Shown here: one piece after another, positions 1 through 8,490 of the stretch
Position numbering within the stretch: the stretch's first letter is position 1
Layout of the letters: every line of letters begins with the position of its first letter
Source: Nitrosomonadaceae bacterium
GTDB lineage: Bacteria; Pseudomonadota; Gammaproteobacteria; Burkholderiales; Nitrosomonadaceae
Assembly: GCA_919902625.1 (NCBI GenBank)
Contig: CAKKRO010000127.1
Location: 1 to 24,433, forward strand
DNA length: 24,433 nt
Reading direction: 5' to 3'
Program-made: the position numbers and the translations under genes
Notes under the pieces: generated by a model
Seen by the model: the letters and a program-made list of their open reading frames with translations, nothing else
The model's database searches: none
What the model was told of the DNA's origin: nothing

Positions 1-1887
1 CCAACTGAGCCGGCAGGATTCAAGGCGGATACCGTAGTGCACGGGGATCGCCTGCGCCGGAACCGTGAAAGCAATCTGGGCGATACGCTATCACGTGAAC
101 TGGGGGTTACTTCCAGCAGTTTTGGACCCGGTGCGGGTCGTCCCATTATCCGGGGACAGGATGGACCGCGTGTGCAGGTATTGGAAAACGGGATTGGTAC
201 GGGAGATATTTCAACCATTAGCCCGGATCATGCGGTCGCGACGGAAACCTTGAATGCTTCACGCATCGAGATCCTGCGTGGACCTTCCACATTGTTGTAT
301 GGCAGCGGCGTATCCGGTGGTGTAGTGAATGTGATCAATGACCGGATTCCCGATCGTTTACTTAAGGTGCCACAAGCTAATTTTGAAGGGCGCTTCAATT
401 CCGCCCTGGAAGAGCGCACCGGCGCGTTGAATGCATCGGGAAGCTTGGGCAGAATGTCCTGGAATATTGAAGGCGCCAAAAGAAAAACCAATGATATTCA
501 TATTCCGGGCCGCGCCAATGTGAATGACCCGGACAGTGAAGCCGGTTTTGTCAGAAATAGCGCCATCGATTCCAGTAATCTGTCAGCGGGTAGTTCTTAT
601 ATCGGTGAGCGTGGTTTTGTGGGCCTGTCTGTTTCAAGGTTAGAGAATTTCTATGGCATTCCCGGCCCTGAAGGCGCAAAAATCGATATGGGTCAGACCC
701 GTTATGGTTTGGCCGGTGATCTGGATAACCCGCTCAAAGGATTCCAGCAGCTCAAGATGCGGGCTAATTATAACGATTATAAACATAATGAGATTGAGCA
801 AAGCGGTGAAATCGCGACTCGATTTAAGAATAATGAATTGGAAGGCCGGGCCGAATTAGTTCATGCGCCCATTGCAAAATGGCAAGGTGTCATGGGCGTC
901 CAATTACAGAATCGTAATTTTTCCGCTAAAGGCGAAGAAGCCTTCGTGCCATCCAGTCTGTCGCAATCGGCTGGATTATTTATGCTTGAAAAGCGCGATT
1001 GGCGGCAGTGGCAGTTTGAAGTGGGGGGGCGCTTTGAACATACGGCTCATAACCCGCAAGCAACTTCGCTCCAGACACGTAACTTTAATTTGTATAGCGT
1101 CTCCGCAGGCAGTGCCTGGAGATTTATGGAGGGTTATCAGATAGATTTAACCGCCACGCGCGGACAACGCGCGCCGAATACGGTTGCACTGTATGCCAAT
1201 GGCTTTCATGTGGCGACCAATACTTATGAGCAGGGGGATCAAACCCTGGGAAGAGAAACCTCCAATAATTTGGACTTTGCACTACAAAAAACGACAGGCA
1301 CTGTGACAGGAAAAGTTAATTTATTCTATAACCACATCAATGATTATATTTTTCAGCGAAGCCGTGACAGCAATGGGGATCATTTCGCGGACAGGGTCAA
1401 TGATGAAGGCGTGCTGGATATGAACGGCTCTTTTCTGGTGCAGGATTTTGCACAGACCCGCGCGAAATTTTACGGCCTGGAAACTGAGGCCATCGTGGCA
1501 CTATTGCCCGATAGGCTTAATTTGCGGTTATTTACCGATATCGTTTATGGCAAGCTGAGGGATAACGGCAATATTCCACGCTTGACCCCGCAGCGCTTTG
1601 GTTTTGATCTGGATTACAACCAAAATGCTTGGTTAGCCAATTTTAATCTCACCCGTGTCACTCGCCAGGATCGGGTGGCTGTATTGGAAACCGAAACTTC
1701 TGGCTATACCCTGATGAATGCAGAAGTAGGTTATCACATGAAACTTGCCAAATCCGTTCACTATACGCTCTTCCTGCAAGGCAGAAATTTGCTGGATAGT
1801 GATATACGTGTCCATACATCTTTTCTAAAGGATATGGCCCCATTACCGGGGCGGGCCATCGTTGCGGGGGTTAGGGGTAATTTCTAA
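1..1887 (+). CDS. TonB-dependent outer-membrane receptor, ZnuD-like (5' partial)
   Basis: Outer-membrane receptor that would import a metal or metal complex using TonB energy. The reading frame is open from base 1, so the signal peptide and TonB box lie outside the window. 628 residues are visible. The plug domain comes first, with GPGAGRPIIRGQDGPRVQVL, then SPDHAV and the RIEILRGPSTLLYGSG block typical of receptor plugs. The rest is a 22-strand-type barrel. The C-terminus has HTSFLKDMAPLPGRAIVAGV and a final Phe, the usual barrel end signal. The plug block and the SFLKD-APLPGR tail resemble the ZnuD zinc-receptor group as I remember it; zinc as substrate is inference. No Zur box can be judged because the promoter is outside. 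It could be a receptor for another metal chelate. Confidence 0.9.
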   Translation, partial: PTEPAGFKADTVVHGDRLRRNRESNLGDTLSRELGVTSSSFGPGAGRPIIRGQDGPRVQVLENGIGTGDISTISPDHAVATETLNASRIEILRGPSTLLYGSGVSGGVVNVINDRIPDRLLKVPQANFEGRFNSALEERTGALNASGSLGRMSWNIEGAKRKTNDIHIPGRANVNDPDSEAGFVRNSAIDSSNLSAGSSYIGERGFVGLSVSRLENFYGIPGPEGAKIDMGQTRYGLAGDLDNPLKGFQQLKMRANYNDYKHNEIEQSGEIATRFKNNELEGRAELVHAPIAKWQGVMGVQLQNRNFSAKGEEAFVPSSLSQSAGLFMLEKRDWRQWQFEVGGRFEHTAHNPQATSLQTRNFNLYSVSAGSAWRFMEGYQIDLTATRGQRAPNTVALYANGFHVATNTYEQGDQTLGRETSNNLDFALQKTTGTVTGKVNLFYNHINDYIFQRSRDSNGDHFADRVNDEGVLDMNGSFLVQDFAQTRAKFYGLETEAIVALLPDRLNLRLFTDIVYGKLRDNGNIPRLTPQRFGFDLDYNQNAWLANFNLTRVTRQDRVAVLETETSGYTLMNAEVGYHMKLAKSVHYTLFLQGRNLLDSDIRVHTSFLKDMAPLPGRAIVAGVRGNF

Positions 1888-1940
1888 GAGCCTGCCGGAC
1901 TTAAGGTTGATCTGTTGCGTAAGGGAAAAGAATGGAATGA

Positions 1941-1968
1941 TTGCAAAATAGCCTTTTAATGCTAATCT
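1941..1968 (+). promoter_or_regulatory. weak candidate promoter of the CHASE2 cyclase gene
   Basis: TTGCAA (1941-1946) and TAATCT (1963-1968) are separated by 16 bp, about 40 bp before the cyclase start. Both hexamers match the sigma-70 consensus only partly. No terminator is visible between the receptor gene and this point, so read-through from the receptor is also possible. Confidence 0.2.
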
Positions 1969-2008
1969 GCCATAAAAATCATTTCTGACACTTTCATTAA
2001 AAGCAAAT

Positions 2009-4267
2009 ATGATCCGATGGTTTAGGCATCTTTTTCTTGGAGTTTTCATCGGCTTGCTGGGTGTTATTGTTCATCTGTCACCAGCGGATCTGTTGCTTGA
2101 AGAAAAATTCGGCTTATATTGGCTTTTCCAGTTGCGCGGTGCCGTGACTGCTCCCAAGAATGTTGTGGTTGTTGCAATTGATCAACCATCCGCAACCCAG
2201 CTTGATTTGCCGGTTACGCCCCGTTTATGGCCTCGTGATTTACATGCTCAGCTCATTGAACAGTTAACTCAAGCCGGGGCACGTATCATTGTTTTCGATC
2301 TTATTTTTGATACACCCAGTGCTGTACCAGCACATGACGAGAGACTGGCATACAGTATGAAAATGGCAGGGAATGTTGTGCTGGTTGAAAGATTGGTTTA
2401 TGAGAATGCGGCGCCACACGCTGATCCAACCGGCCGGGAGCATAGCCACTTCGTCAAGGAAGGGCCTATCCCGCTGCTGCCAGTCATTACGGATGCCATC
2501 AAGGCACAGGCCCCTTTTCCCTTGCCTAAAGCAGCGAGAGTCAATGATTATTGGATTTTCAAGGCCGATGCTGGTGATATTCCCACGATACCGGCTGTTG
2601 TTTTACAGATCTTTGCTTTGCCGGTTTATGATGATTTTATCCGGTTATTGCGAAATGTAAATCCAGCTTATGCCGCCGGACTGCCCGTTGATAAAGATAC
2701 ATTGGATATTGAAGATCTGGTTCTCACGCTACGCAGTTTATTTATCAATGAACCCCTGATAGCGCAAAGCCTGCAGACGGAACTAAACCGTGATGCGAGC
2801 CTGAATCCTGTAGAAAAACATATTATCCAGGTACTGCTGAGTCTGTATTCGGGAAGCGATACCCGTTACCTGAATTTCTATGGCCCGCCGCGCAGTATTG
2901 AAACAGTGCCTTACTATCGGGTACTGCAACTCAATAAGAACAGCATTGCGGAAAAACAGCTTCAATGGATGGATTTTAAGGATAAAGTTATTTTTGTTGG
3001 TTTCTCGGCCGCGACTCAGCCTGAGCAAGATATTGTCAGAGATGATTATCACACGGTATTTTCTAATGCTGATGGGCTTTATATCAGCGGGGTTGAGATT
3101 GCTGCCACGGCTTTTGCCAATTTGCTGGAGGATAAGCCCATCAAACCTTTTCCCCTTACGGGTAGCTTGGCTATCTTATTTCTATGGGGTTTCGGATTGG
3201 GCAGCGTTTTTATGCTGTTATCTAATCGGAATGCAGTTATTGTCAGCGTTATTCTGATTTTTTGTTATGTGGGAAGCGCCTATTATTACTTCAAAGAAGC
3301 TGGCATTTGGCTACCATTAGTTAATCCGGTTTTTCTGCAGATGCCAATGGCCTTATTTGGTGCGGTGTTACTTAAATACTACGAGGCAAAACGTGAACGC
3401 CAACAGCTAAAAGAAGCTTTCGGATATTTCTTGCCTGAACGTATTGTCAATGATATCGCCAGAAATGCAGGCTCCATTGCGCGCAATAATCAACTGGTTT
3501 ATGGCACTTGCCTGGCTACTGATGCTGAGATGTATACAGCGCTGGCCGAAAAGATGGAGCCACGACAATTGAGTCAATTGATGAATGAGTATTATGCTGT
3601 ATTGTTTGAACCGGTAAGGCAACATAACGGTACGGTTTCTGATGTCGTTGGTGATGCCATGCTGGCAATCTGGGCTGCTGCTTCAGTCAATACTGATCTG
3701 AGAAAGAAGGCCTGTCAGGCATGTCTGGATATTGCTGAGGCTGTCGAGCATTTTAACCAAACCGCTAATCGGCCACAATTACCTACCCGCATGGGATTGC
3801 ATTTTGGTGAAATGATGTTGGGCAATATCGGCGCAATCCATCACTATGAATACCGTGCGGTTGGGGATATTGTGAATACAAGCAATCGTATTCAGGGCGT
3901 TAACAAGTATCTGGGCACACGTTTGCTGGTATCCAGTGAAGTTGTGACCGGATTGGATGAGTTTTTGACACGCCCGTTAGGTGATTTCCTGCTGGTTGGA
4001 AAATCTTCACCCGTTAATCTGTCTGAGTTGGTCGCAGTCAAGGAATCAGCCAGTCAGCAACAATTGTGGTTATGCGATGCCTTTGCCCGCGCATTGCATG
4101 CCTACCAGATACAACAGTGGGTTGAGGCATGCAATGGTTTTTCGGAGATCCTCAACGTGATACCGGATGATGGTCCGGCACAGTATTTTTTAAAGCTTTG
4201 CCAGCAAAATAAATGGATGCCGTCTTCAGATTCATGGAATCCAATGATTCGCATTGAAAACAAATAA
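2009..4267 (+). CDS. CHASE2-domain class III adenylate/guanylate cyclase
   Basis: Membrane-bound nucleotide cyclase of 752 residues that would turn a periplasmic signal into cAMP (possibly cGMP). One N-terminal membrane segment (about 7-24) leads into a CHASE2 periplasmic sensor (about 28-375). Three membrane segments follow (about 384-455), then a cytosolic class III catalytic domain (about 497-650) and a TPR-like tail (685-730). Metal-binding Asp505 (LATDAE) and Asp549 (VVGDAM) are 44 apart, as in the family. The transition-state Asn623 and Arg627 (VNTSNR) are present, so it should be active. The residues that usually choose the base are changed: Asp545 sits where Lys is expected and Arg616 where Asp/Thr is expected. 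No strong ribosome site precedes the ATG. The next gene encodes a periplasmic FecR domain; CHASE2 cyclases are often found next to FecR proteins (from memory). Confidence 0.92.
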   Translation: MIRWFRHLFLGVFIGLLGVIVHLSPADLLLEEKFGLYWLFQLRGAVTAPKNVVVVAIDQPSATQLDLPVTPRLWPRDLHAQLIEQLTQAGARIIVFDLIFDTPSAVPAHDERLAYSMKMAGNVVLVERLVYENAAPHADPTGREHSHFVKEGPIPLLPVITDAIKAQAPFPLPKAARVNDYWIFKADAGDIPTIPAVVLQIFALPVYDDFIRLLRNVNPAYAAGLPVDKDTLDIEDLVLTLRSLFINEPLIAQSLQTELNRDASLNPVEKHIIQVLLSLYSGSDTRYLNFYGPPRSIETVPYYRVLQLNKNSIAEKQLQWMDFKDKVIFVGFSAATQPEQDIVRDDYHTVFSNADGLYISGVEIAATAFANLLEDKPIKPFPLTGSLAILFLWGFGLGSVFMLLSNRNAVIVSVILIFCYVGSAYYYFKEAGIWLPLVNPVFLQMPMALFGAVLLKYYEAKRERQQLKEAFGYFLPERIVNDIARNAGSIARNNQLVYGTCLATDAEMYTALAEKMEPRQLSQLMNEYYAVLFEPVRQHNGTVSDVVGDAMLAIWAAASVNTDLRKKACQACLDIAEAVEHFNQTANRPQLPTRMGLHFGEMMLGNIGAIHHYEYRAVGDIVNTSNRIQGVNKYLGTRLLVSSEVVTGLDEFLTRPLGDFLLVGKSSPVNLSELVAVKESASQQQLWLCDAFARALHAYQIQQWVEACNGFSEILNVIPDDGPAQYFLKLCQQNKWMPSSDSWNPMIRIENK

Positions 4268-4316
4268 CCAGATCTCAGGATAGATAACATGGGTATTATT
4301 CATTTAATGCGTTGTC

Positions 4317-4332
4317 TGTGAGTTTTATCACA
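4317..4332. promoter_or_regulatory. perfect CRP-type operator TGTGA-N6-TCACA
   Basis: TGTGA GTTTTA TCACA is a full match to the core cAMP-receptor-protein consensus in both half sites. It lies in the gap between the cyclase gene and the FecR-TPR-barrel gene, 198 bp before the latter's ATG. Its centre (4324.5) is 41.5 bp before the start expected from the TAAACT element at 4354-4359, the standard class II activator position. A Crp-family protein is encoded at 8577-9296. Confidence 0.75.
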
Positions 4333-4353
4333 TCCCGCAATCAAATTAACCTT

Positions 4354-4359
4354 TAAACT
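4354..4359 (+). promoter_or_regulatory. -10 element of a candidate class II CRP promoter
   Basis: TAAACT matches four of six bases of TATAAT. It predicts a transcript start near 4366, which puts the CRP site centre at -41.5. No -35 hexamer is needed at a class II promoter, since the activator occupies that place. The resulting leader would be about 165 nt long and would contain the inverted repeat at 4471-4514. Confidence 0.45.
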
Positions 4360-4425
4360 TCCGATACAGCTTGATTTTCATCCATCATCTGAATGTCCAA
4401 GCTAGCTCTGAGGTTATTTCTCTCG

Positions 4426-4431
4426 TATAAT
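4426..4431 (+). promoter_or_regulatory. second candidate -10 element (TATAAT) before the FecR-TPR-barrel gene
   Basis: A consensus TATAAT lies 100 bp before the start codon. The 17-bp-spaced position upstream reads TAGCTC, not a -35 element, and no TGn extension is present, so it would need help or be weak. The CRP site would be near -113.5 relative to a start from this element, farther than usual class I positions. Confidence 0.35.
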
Positions 4432-4470
4432 AAATTTCCTGCTTGAATCAGGATCTTGAATACGGGCTCC

Positions 4471-4514
4471 TTTAGACCGCGAGTCGCGTATCAGAACGTG
4501 CTCTCGAGTCTAAA
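4471..4514 (+). repeat. inverted repeat in the leader of the FecR-TPR-barrel gene
   Basis: TTTAGAC (4471-4477) and GTCTAAA (4508-4514) form a 7-bp stem. Inside it, CG and GAG can pair further with CG and CTC around a mismatch and a bulged A. The hairpin ends 16 nt before the ATG, where the only ribosome-site-like sequence is a weak AAGAAA. It could affect translation or be an operator. Confidence 0.45.
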
Positions 4515-4530
4515 AGAACTATAAGAAACA

Positions 4531-7500
4531 ATGAGAATATGCCGGAGGGTTGAGCGAAATTCAGGCTGCCAGAATAGTTCAGCAAAAACACTGATTGTAT
4601 TTCTTTTACTAACGTTTTTTGGCTTTGCAGGTAAAACTTATGCTGCAGAATCTTGTGGATCAGCAGTGGCAAGAGTTATTTCAATTCAAGGAATCATTGA
4701 ATTGCGCCGCCCTCATGAAACTGTCTGGCAACAAACGGCTATGAATACTGCCATTTGCGCGGGTGATACCCTTCGTGCACGTTCGCATAGCCGGGCGGCT
4801 CTTTTGCTAAGTAATGAGAGTGTGCTTAGGCTGGACCAAAAGACAAGCATCACTTTCCCGAAATCAGAGATTAACGAAGCTGCTTCGCTCCTCGATTTAT
4901 TTTCAGGCGCGATTCACATTATTACCCGCACGCCCAAACCATTCAAGATTAGGACGCCATTTGTCAATGCGGGTGTTGATGGCACTGAATTTTTTGTGAG
5001 GACGGATGAAAACAGCACAAAACTGGTCGTTTATGAGGGCCAAGTAACTGCCAGCAATGATCAGGGAAGTCTTGTTCTTGCTGATCACGAGACAGCTATT
5101 GCCACCGGAAATACAGCTCCACAGAAAGTAAGCAATATTAATCCGACAGATGCCGTTCAATGGGCTTTGTACTATCCAATCATCATCAATTACCAGCTTG
5201 ATGGATTAGTATCCGAGCAAACGGCCTACCCGGAATTAAAACAATCCATTGAATTCTACCGGCAAGGAAAAGTTTTTGAGGCGCTATCTCTGCTCGATAC
5301 CATTTCGCAACATGATTTTTCTGCCAACCTTCTGATATACCAAGCAGGCCTTCTGCTTGCAGTAGGTCAGGCCAGTGAGGCCAAAACAAGCATTGAGCAA
5401 GCGCTCGCAACAAGACCGGACAATAGCGATGCTTATGCATTATTGGCAATGATCGCCATCGTACAAAATAATAAGGAACGCGCGCTTGAACTTGCCACAC
5501 ATGCCAATGCACTGAATACAAGCTCTCCTGCAGCCAAACTTGCTCTTTCCTATGTACAGCAGGCGCATTTTAAGATTGAAGAGGCACTGGCAAGCGTACA
5601 GGAAGCAGCAGCTCTTAATCCGGAGAATGCGCTGGTATGGGCAAGATTGGCCAAATTGCAGATGTCGGTTGGTTATCTGGATCGTGCGTTTGAAGCCGCG
5701 CAACAGGCAGTCAACCTGAGTCCCGGTATCGCCAGAACTCAAACCGTACTGGGCTTTTCTCATTTACTGCAGATTCATACGCAGCAAGCAAAAACTGTAT
5801 TTTCTGAAGCCATCATGCTGGATCAGACTGATCCCATGCCCAGGTTGGGCATGGGTTTGGCACTGATACGCGAAGGAAATCTTGAAGCCGGGCGCATTGA
5901 ACTGGAAATTGCCGCCAGTCTGGACCCCGCCAATTCATTGATTCGAAGCTACCTGGGTAAAGCTTATTTTGAGGAAAAGCGCTATCCGCTTGCCAGCACT
6001 CAGTTTGATCTGGCCAAAGAAAAAGATCCCTATGATCCGACTCCCTGGTTTTATGACGCCATTCAGAAACAAACGCAAAACAGCCCTATTGAGGCATTAA
6101 AAGATATACAAAAATCCATTGAGCTGAATAATAACCGCGCAGTCTATCGATCAAAATTTTTGCTCGATCAAGATGAAGCGGCACGTGGTTCCAGTCTGGC
6201 AAGAATTTTTGAAAATCTAGGATTTGAAAAACGTGCGTTAATAGAAACGGCAAAATCACTAAGCCTTGATCCTGCCAATCATTCGGCACATCGGTTTCTT
6301 TCGGATGCTTACGCAAATATCCCTCGGCATGAGGTGGCACGTGTCAGTGAGTTGTTGCAAGCTCAGCTTTTGCAGCCTATCAATGTGAATCCAGTACAGC
6401 CGCATGCGGCTGTGGCGGATCTGAACATTATTACCAGTACGGGTCCATCAGCAGCAGGATTTAATGAATTTGCACCACTCATGGAACGTAACAGACCCCA
6501 ATTGGTTGCCTCCGGAATTGCTGGCAGTAACAGCACATTTGGCAATGAAGCGACACTCTCGGCAGTCTATGGCCGTACATCGGTCAGTGTGGGTCAATAT
6601 CATCTCCAGTCTGATGGATTTCGCCCGAATAATGACCAGAAACATAATGTCTACAATGCATTCATGCAATATGCAGTTACCCCGAAATTAAACGTGCAGA
6701 CGGAAATCCGCCGCCGTAACACGGAACATGGAGATTTGTTACTGGACTTTGATACGGCGAAACATACACAGAACCGGAGAAACCTCGAGCAGGATTCAGC
6801 ACGCGTGGGCGCACGCTATTCGTTATCGCCCAAACAGGATTTTCTGGTTTCGGCTATTTATTCTGATCGTCGTGACGGTCAAGCAATCCCAATTCCTGCT
6901 TCTACAGTCAATGTTCCTTTCCCGCCTTTTGAATTATCTATCCCTGCTTTTAATTTTAGTTCAAATGCGAAGGATCAAGGGTATCAGGTAGAAGGTCAGT
7001 ATTTACTCAGGGAAAAATACATAAATGTCATTGCAGGCGGCGGCACCTATCAAGTTGATGCCAGAAATTTACAGCGTTGTAATGGAGGGCCTTGTCCATC
7101 GACTGAGATAAATTTCACAAGAGAACGAGAGAATGCCTATATCTATTCCAATCTGAATCACCAAGGTAAGATCAATGCGACAGTGGGCATGAGCTATGAC
7201 GCATTTAAAGATATGGCCAATTATAGATTCAGCGCCTTTAATCCAAAATTGGGCTTGCAGTGGAACATAACCGATGCCTTACGTTTACGGTTAGCCTGGT
7301 TCGAAACGGTTAAATCCGCTTTGATTGCGAATCAAACGCTGGAGCCAACACAAGTAGCCGGATTTAATCAGCTATTTGATGATCCGAATGGAACCCGGTC
7401 ACGGCGTATGGGTGTCGGTCTCGATACCCATTTTGTTAAAAATGTTTACGCTGGTGTTGAAATGTCTGATCGTGATTTAAAAGTTCCTTTCATGGATGGA

Positions 7501-7992
7501 ATAACAACATCATTTCTGACTAGCGAGAGGCAACAAGAAAGACTTTACCGCTCTTACCTTTACTGGTTACCCCATGCACATTGGGCCGTTAACGGGGAAT
7601 TTCAGTTTGAACGATATATGCGTGCTGCAGCAATTGTAGCTGGAGATATCGATAAGCCGTACCAGATTCATACATTAAGTGCGCCACTTGCAATTAATTA
7701 TTTCCATCCGAATGGTATTTTTAGCAGATTCAGCACAACGTATGTGCAGCAAAACCTGAGACGCTTGACGGATTCTTCGTTGAAAGAGGGTAACGATGGA
7801 TTCGTGTTATTTGATGCTGCCTTGGGTTACCGGCTGCCCAATCGAAGAGGTTTACTCAGCCTGGAAGGCAGAAACCTCAGCGATGAAAACTTCTTTTACC
7901 GGAGCTACGGCTTTCAGGTCAATGAGATGATTACTTCTTCCCGTTTTATTCCGACCCGCACTTTCTTTGTACGTCTTACTTTAAATTTTTAA
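4531..7992 (+). CDS. FecR - TPR - plugless TonB-receptor-like outer-membrane barrel protein
   Basis: Large three-part envelope protein of 1153 residues; exact role unknown. A long n-region and hydrophobic stretch (about 20-34) form a signal peptide with likely cleavage after TYA at 38. A FecR domain follows (about 45-190), with GDTLRARSHSRAALLL, SGAIHI and GVDGTEFFV. TPR repeats fill about 230-615. A beta barrel (about 650-1153) ends in the TonB-receptor-style tail NLSDENFF...RTFFVRLTLNF with a final Phe. No plug domain is present between the TPRs and the barrel. FecR domains usually sit in regulatory inner-membrane proteins, so here FecR and TPRs should face the periplasm from the outer membrane. 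The layout recalls TPR-barrel exporters such as PgaA, BcsC or Slam, but similarity to these is of architecture only. It probably shares a transcript with the 88-residue gene 14 nt downstream. Confidence 0.88.
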   Translation: MRICRRVERNSGCQNSSAKTLIVFLLLTFFGFAGKTYAAESCGSAVARVISIQGIIELRRPHETVWQQTAMNTAICAGDTLRARSHSRAALLLSNESVLRLDQKTSITFPKSEINEAASLLDLFSGAIHIITRTPKPFKIRTPFVNAGVDGTEFFVRTDENSTKLVVYEGQVTASNDQGSLVLADHETAIATGNTAPQKVSNINPTDAVQWALYYPIIINYQLDGLVSEQTAYPELKQSIEFYRQGKVFEALSLLDTISQHDFSANLLIYQAGLLLAVGQASEAKTSIEQALATRPDNSDAYALLAMIAIVQNNKERALELATHANALNTSSPAAKLALSYVQQAHFKIEEALASVQEAAALNPENALVWARLAKLQMSVGYLDRAFEAAQQAVNLSPGIARTQTVLGFSHLLQIHTQQAKTVFSEAIMLDQTDPMPRLGMGLALIREGNLEAGRIELEIAASLDPANSLIRSYLGKAYFEEKRYPLASTQFDLAKEKDPYDPTPWFYDAIQKQTQNSPIEALKDIQKSIELNNNRAVYRSKFLLDQDEAARGSSLARIFENLGFEKRALIETAKSLSLDPANHSAHRFLSDAYANIPRHEVARVSELLQAQLLQPINVNPVQPHAAVADLNIITSTGPSAAGFNEFAPLMERNRPQLVASGIAGSNSTFGNEATLSAVYGRTSVSVGQYHLQSDGFRPNNDQKHNVYNAFMQYAVTPKLNVQTEIRRRNTEHGDLLLDFDTAKHTQNRRNLEQDSARVGARYSLSPKQDFLVSAIYSDRRDGQAIPIPASTVNVPFPPFELSIPAFNFSSNAKDQGYQVEGQYLLREKYINVIAGGGTYQVDARNLQRCNGGPCPSTEINFTRERENAYIYSNLNHQGKINATVGMSYDAFKDMANYRFSAFNPKLGLQWNITDALRLRLAWFETVKSALIANQTLEPTQVAGFNQLFDDPNGTRSRRMGVGLDTHFVKNVYAGVEMSDRDLKVPFMDGITTSFLTSERQQERLYRSYLYWLPHAHWAVNGEFQFERYMRAAAIVAGDIDKPYQIHTLSAPLAINYFHPNGIFSRFSTTYVQQNLRRLTDSSLKEGNDGFVLFDAALGYRLPNRRGLLSLEGRNLSDENFFYRSYGFQVNEMITSSRFIPTRTFFVRLTLNF

Positions 7993-8006
7993 AAGGAAAA
8001 TGAAAA

Positions 8007-8273
8007 ATGCCTAGACCAATCAATATACCAGCCGCAGCACTGGAAGCTCTAAAAAAAGCAGGTGTCAATGATATAGCTGTAATGACCTGTATTGATAAAA
8101 GTGGCAATATGCATTATCTGAAAGGAGATGGTGTCAATGACAATCCAGCCCCCACTTTTCCAATCGCTACCACAGAAATTCAGAATATTACACCGATCAG
8201 CCTGGTGCAGCACAAAGGATCAACTTGTATAACTTACGTTTCAAATGGAACATTAATCACATACTGTTGGTAA
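8007..8273 (+). CDS. small 88-residue protein of unknown function, co-transcribed with the barrel gene
   Basis: I do not recognise this protein. It starts 14 nt after the barrel stop codon behind a good ribosome site (AAAGGAAA), so it is very likely expressed from the same mRNA. There is no signal peptide and no membrane segment. Residues 7-18 are Ala-rich and likely helical. The remainder looks beta-rich, with two similar stretches: TCIDKSGNMHYL (27-38) and TCITYVSNGTLITY (73-86). Cysteines are at 28, 74 and 87, and the chain ends in Cys-Trp. A Pro-Ala-Pro linker (47-49) divides the halves. It is followed by non-coding sequence and a terminator, so it is the last gene of the unit. Possible roles are cargo or ligand of the barrel, or a peptide precursor; none is shown. 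Confidence 0.75.
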   Translation: MPRPINIPAAALEALKKAGVNDIAVMTCIDKSGNMHYLKGDGVNDNPAPTFPIATTEIQNITPISLVQHKGSTCITYVSNGTLITYCW

Positions 8274-8490
8274 CAATTCTTAGATAAAACAGGGTGCGAG
8301 TCGGTCTCAGGAATTTTTAAGTTGATGTCTGTAATTAATCAGAATGTGAAGATCCTGCAAACAGGACGTATCGTCAATATTTAAGGAGGCGCCTTTATCA
8401 GTTAAGTTGATCGATATTCAAATCCGCAAGCATTCAATACATCTTTCGGTTTAGACGCGCCTAAAACTATCAATGGCTTTTGCTTTCAAT
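8274..8490 (+). other. intergenic stretch after the 88-residue gene
   Basis: No convincing gene is seen. It contains a 19-residue open frame (8325-8384, starting MSVINQ) with a poor ribosome site. A small stem TCCTG-CAAA-CAGGA falls inside that frame. A GGAGG lies just after the frame's stop, and the palindrome AGGCGCCT overlaps it. The stretch is most simply a 3' untranslated region, and could also produce a small RNA ending at the terminator at 8491-8520. Confidence 0.4.
8449..8467. repeat. near-palindrome GTTTAG-ACGCGC-CTAAAAC
   Basis: The core TTTAG A CGCG C CTAAA (8450-8465) is a 16-bp dyad with one mismatched pair. Its left half, TTTAGAC followed by GCG, repeats the TTTAGAC(C)GCG of the leader inverted repeat at 4471. 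It may be an operator or RNA hairpin shared by both ends of this transcription unit. Confidence 0.4.

Noticed and set aside
6086..6669. Several antisense frames of 60-84 codons within the TPR and barrel coding region
   Set aside because: They are shadows of a long gene with clear domains and have no supporting motifs.
8407..8421. FNR-like sequence TTGAT-CGAT-ATTCAA
   Set aside because: The right half has an extra base, so it does not fit the consensus spacing.
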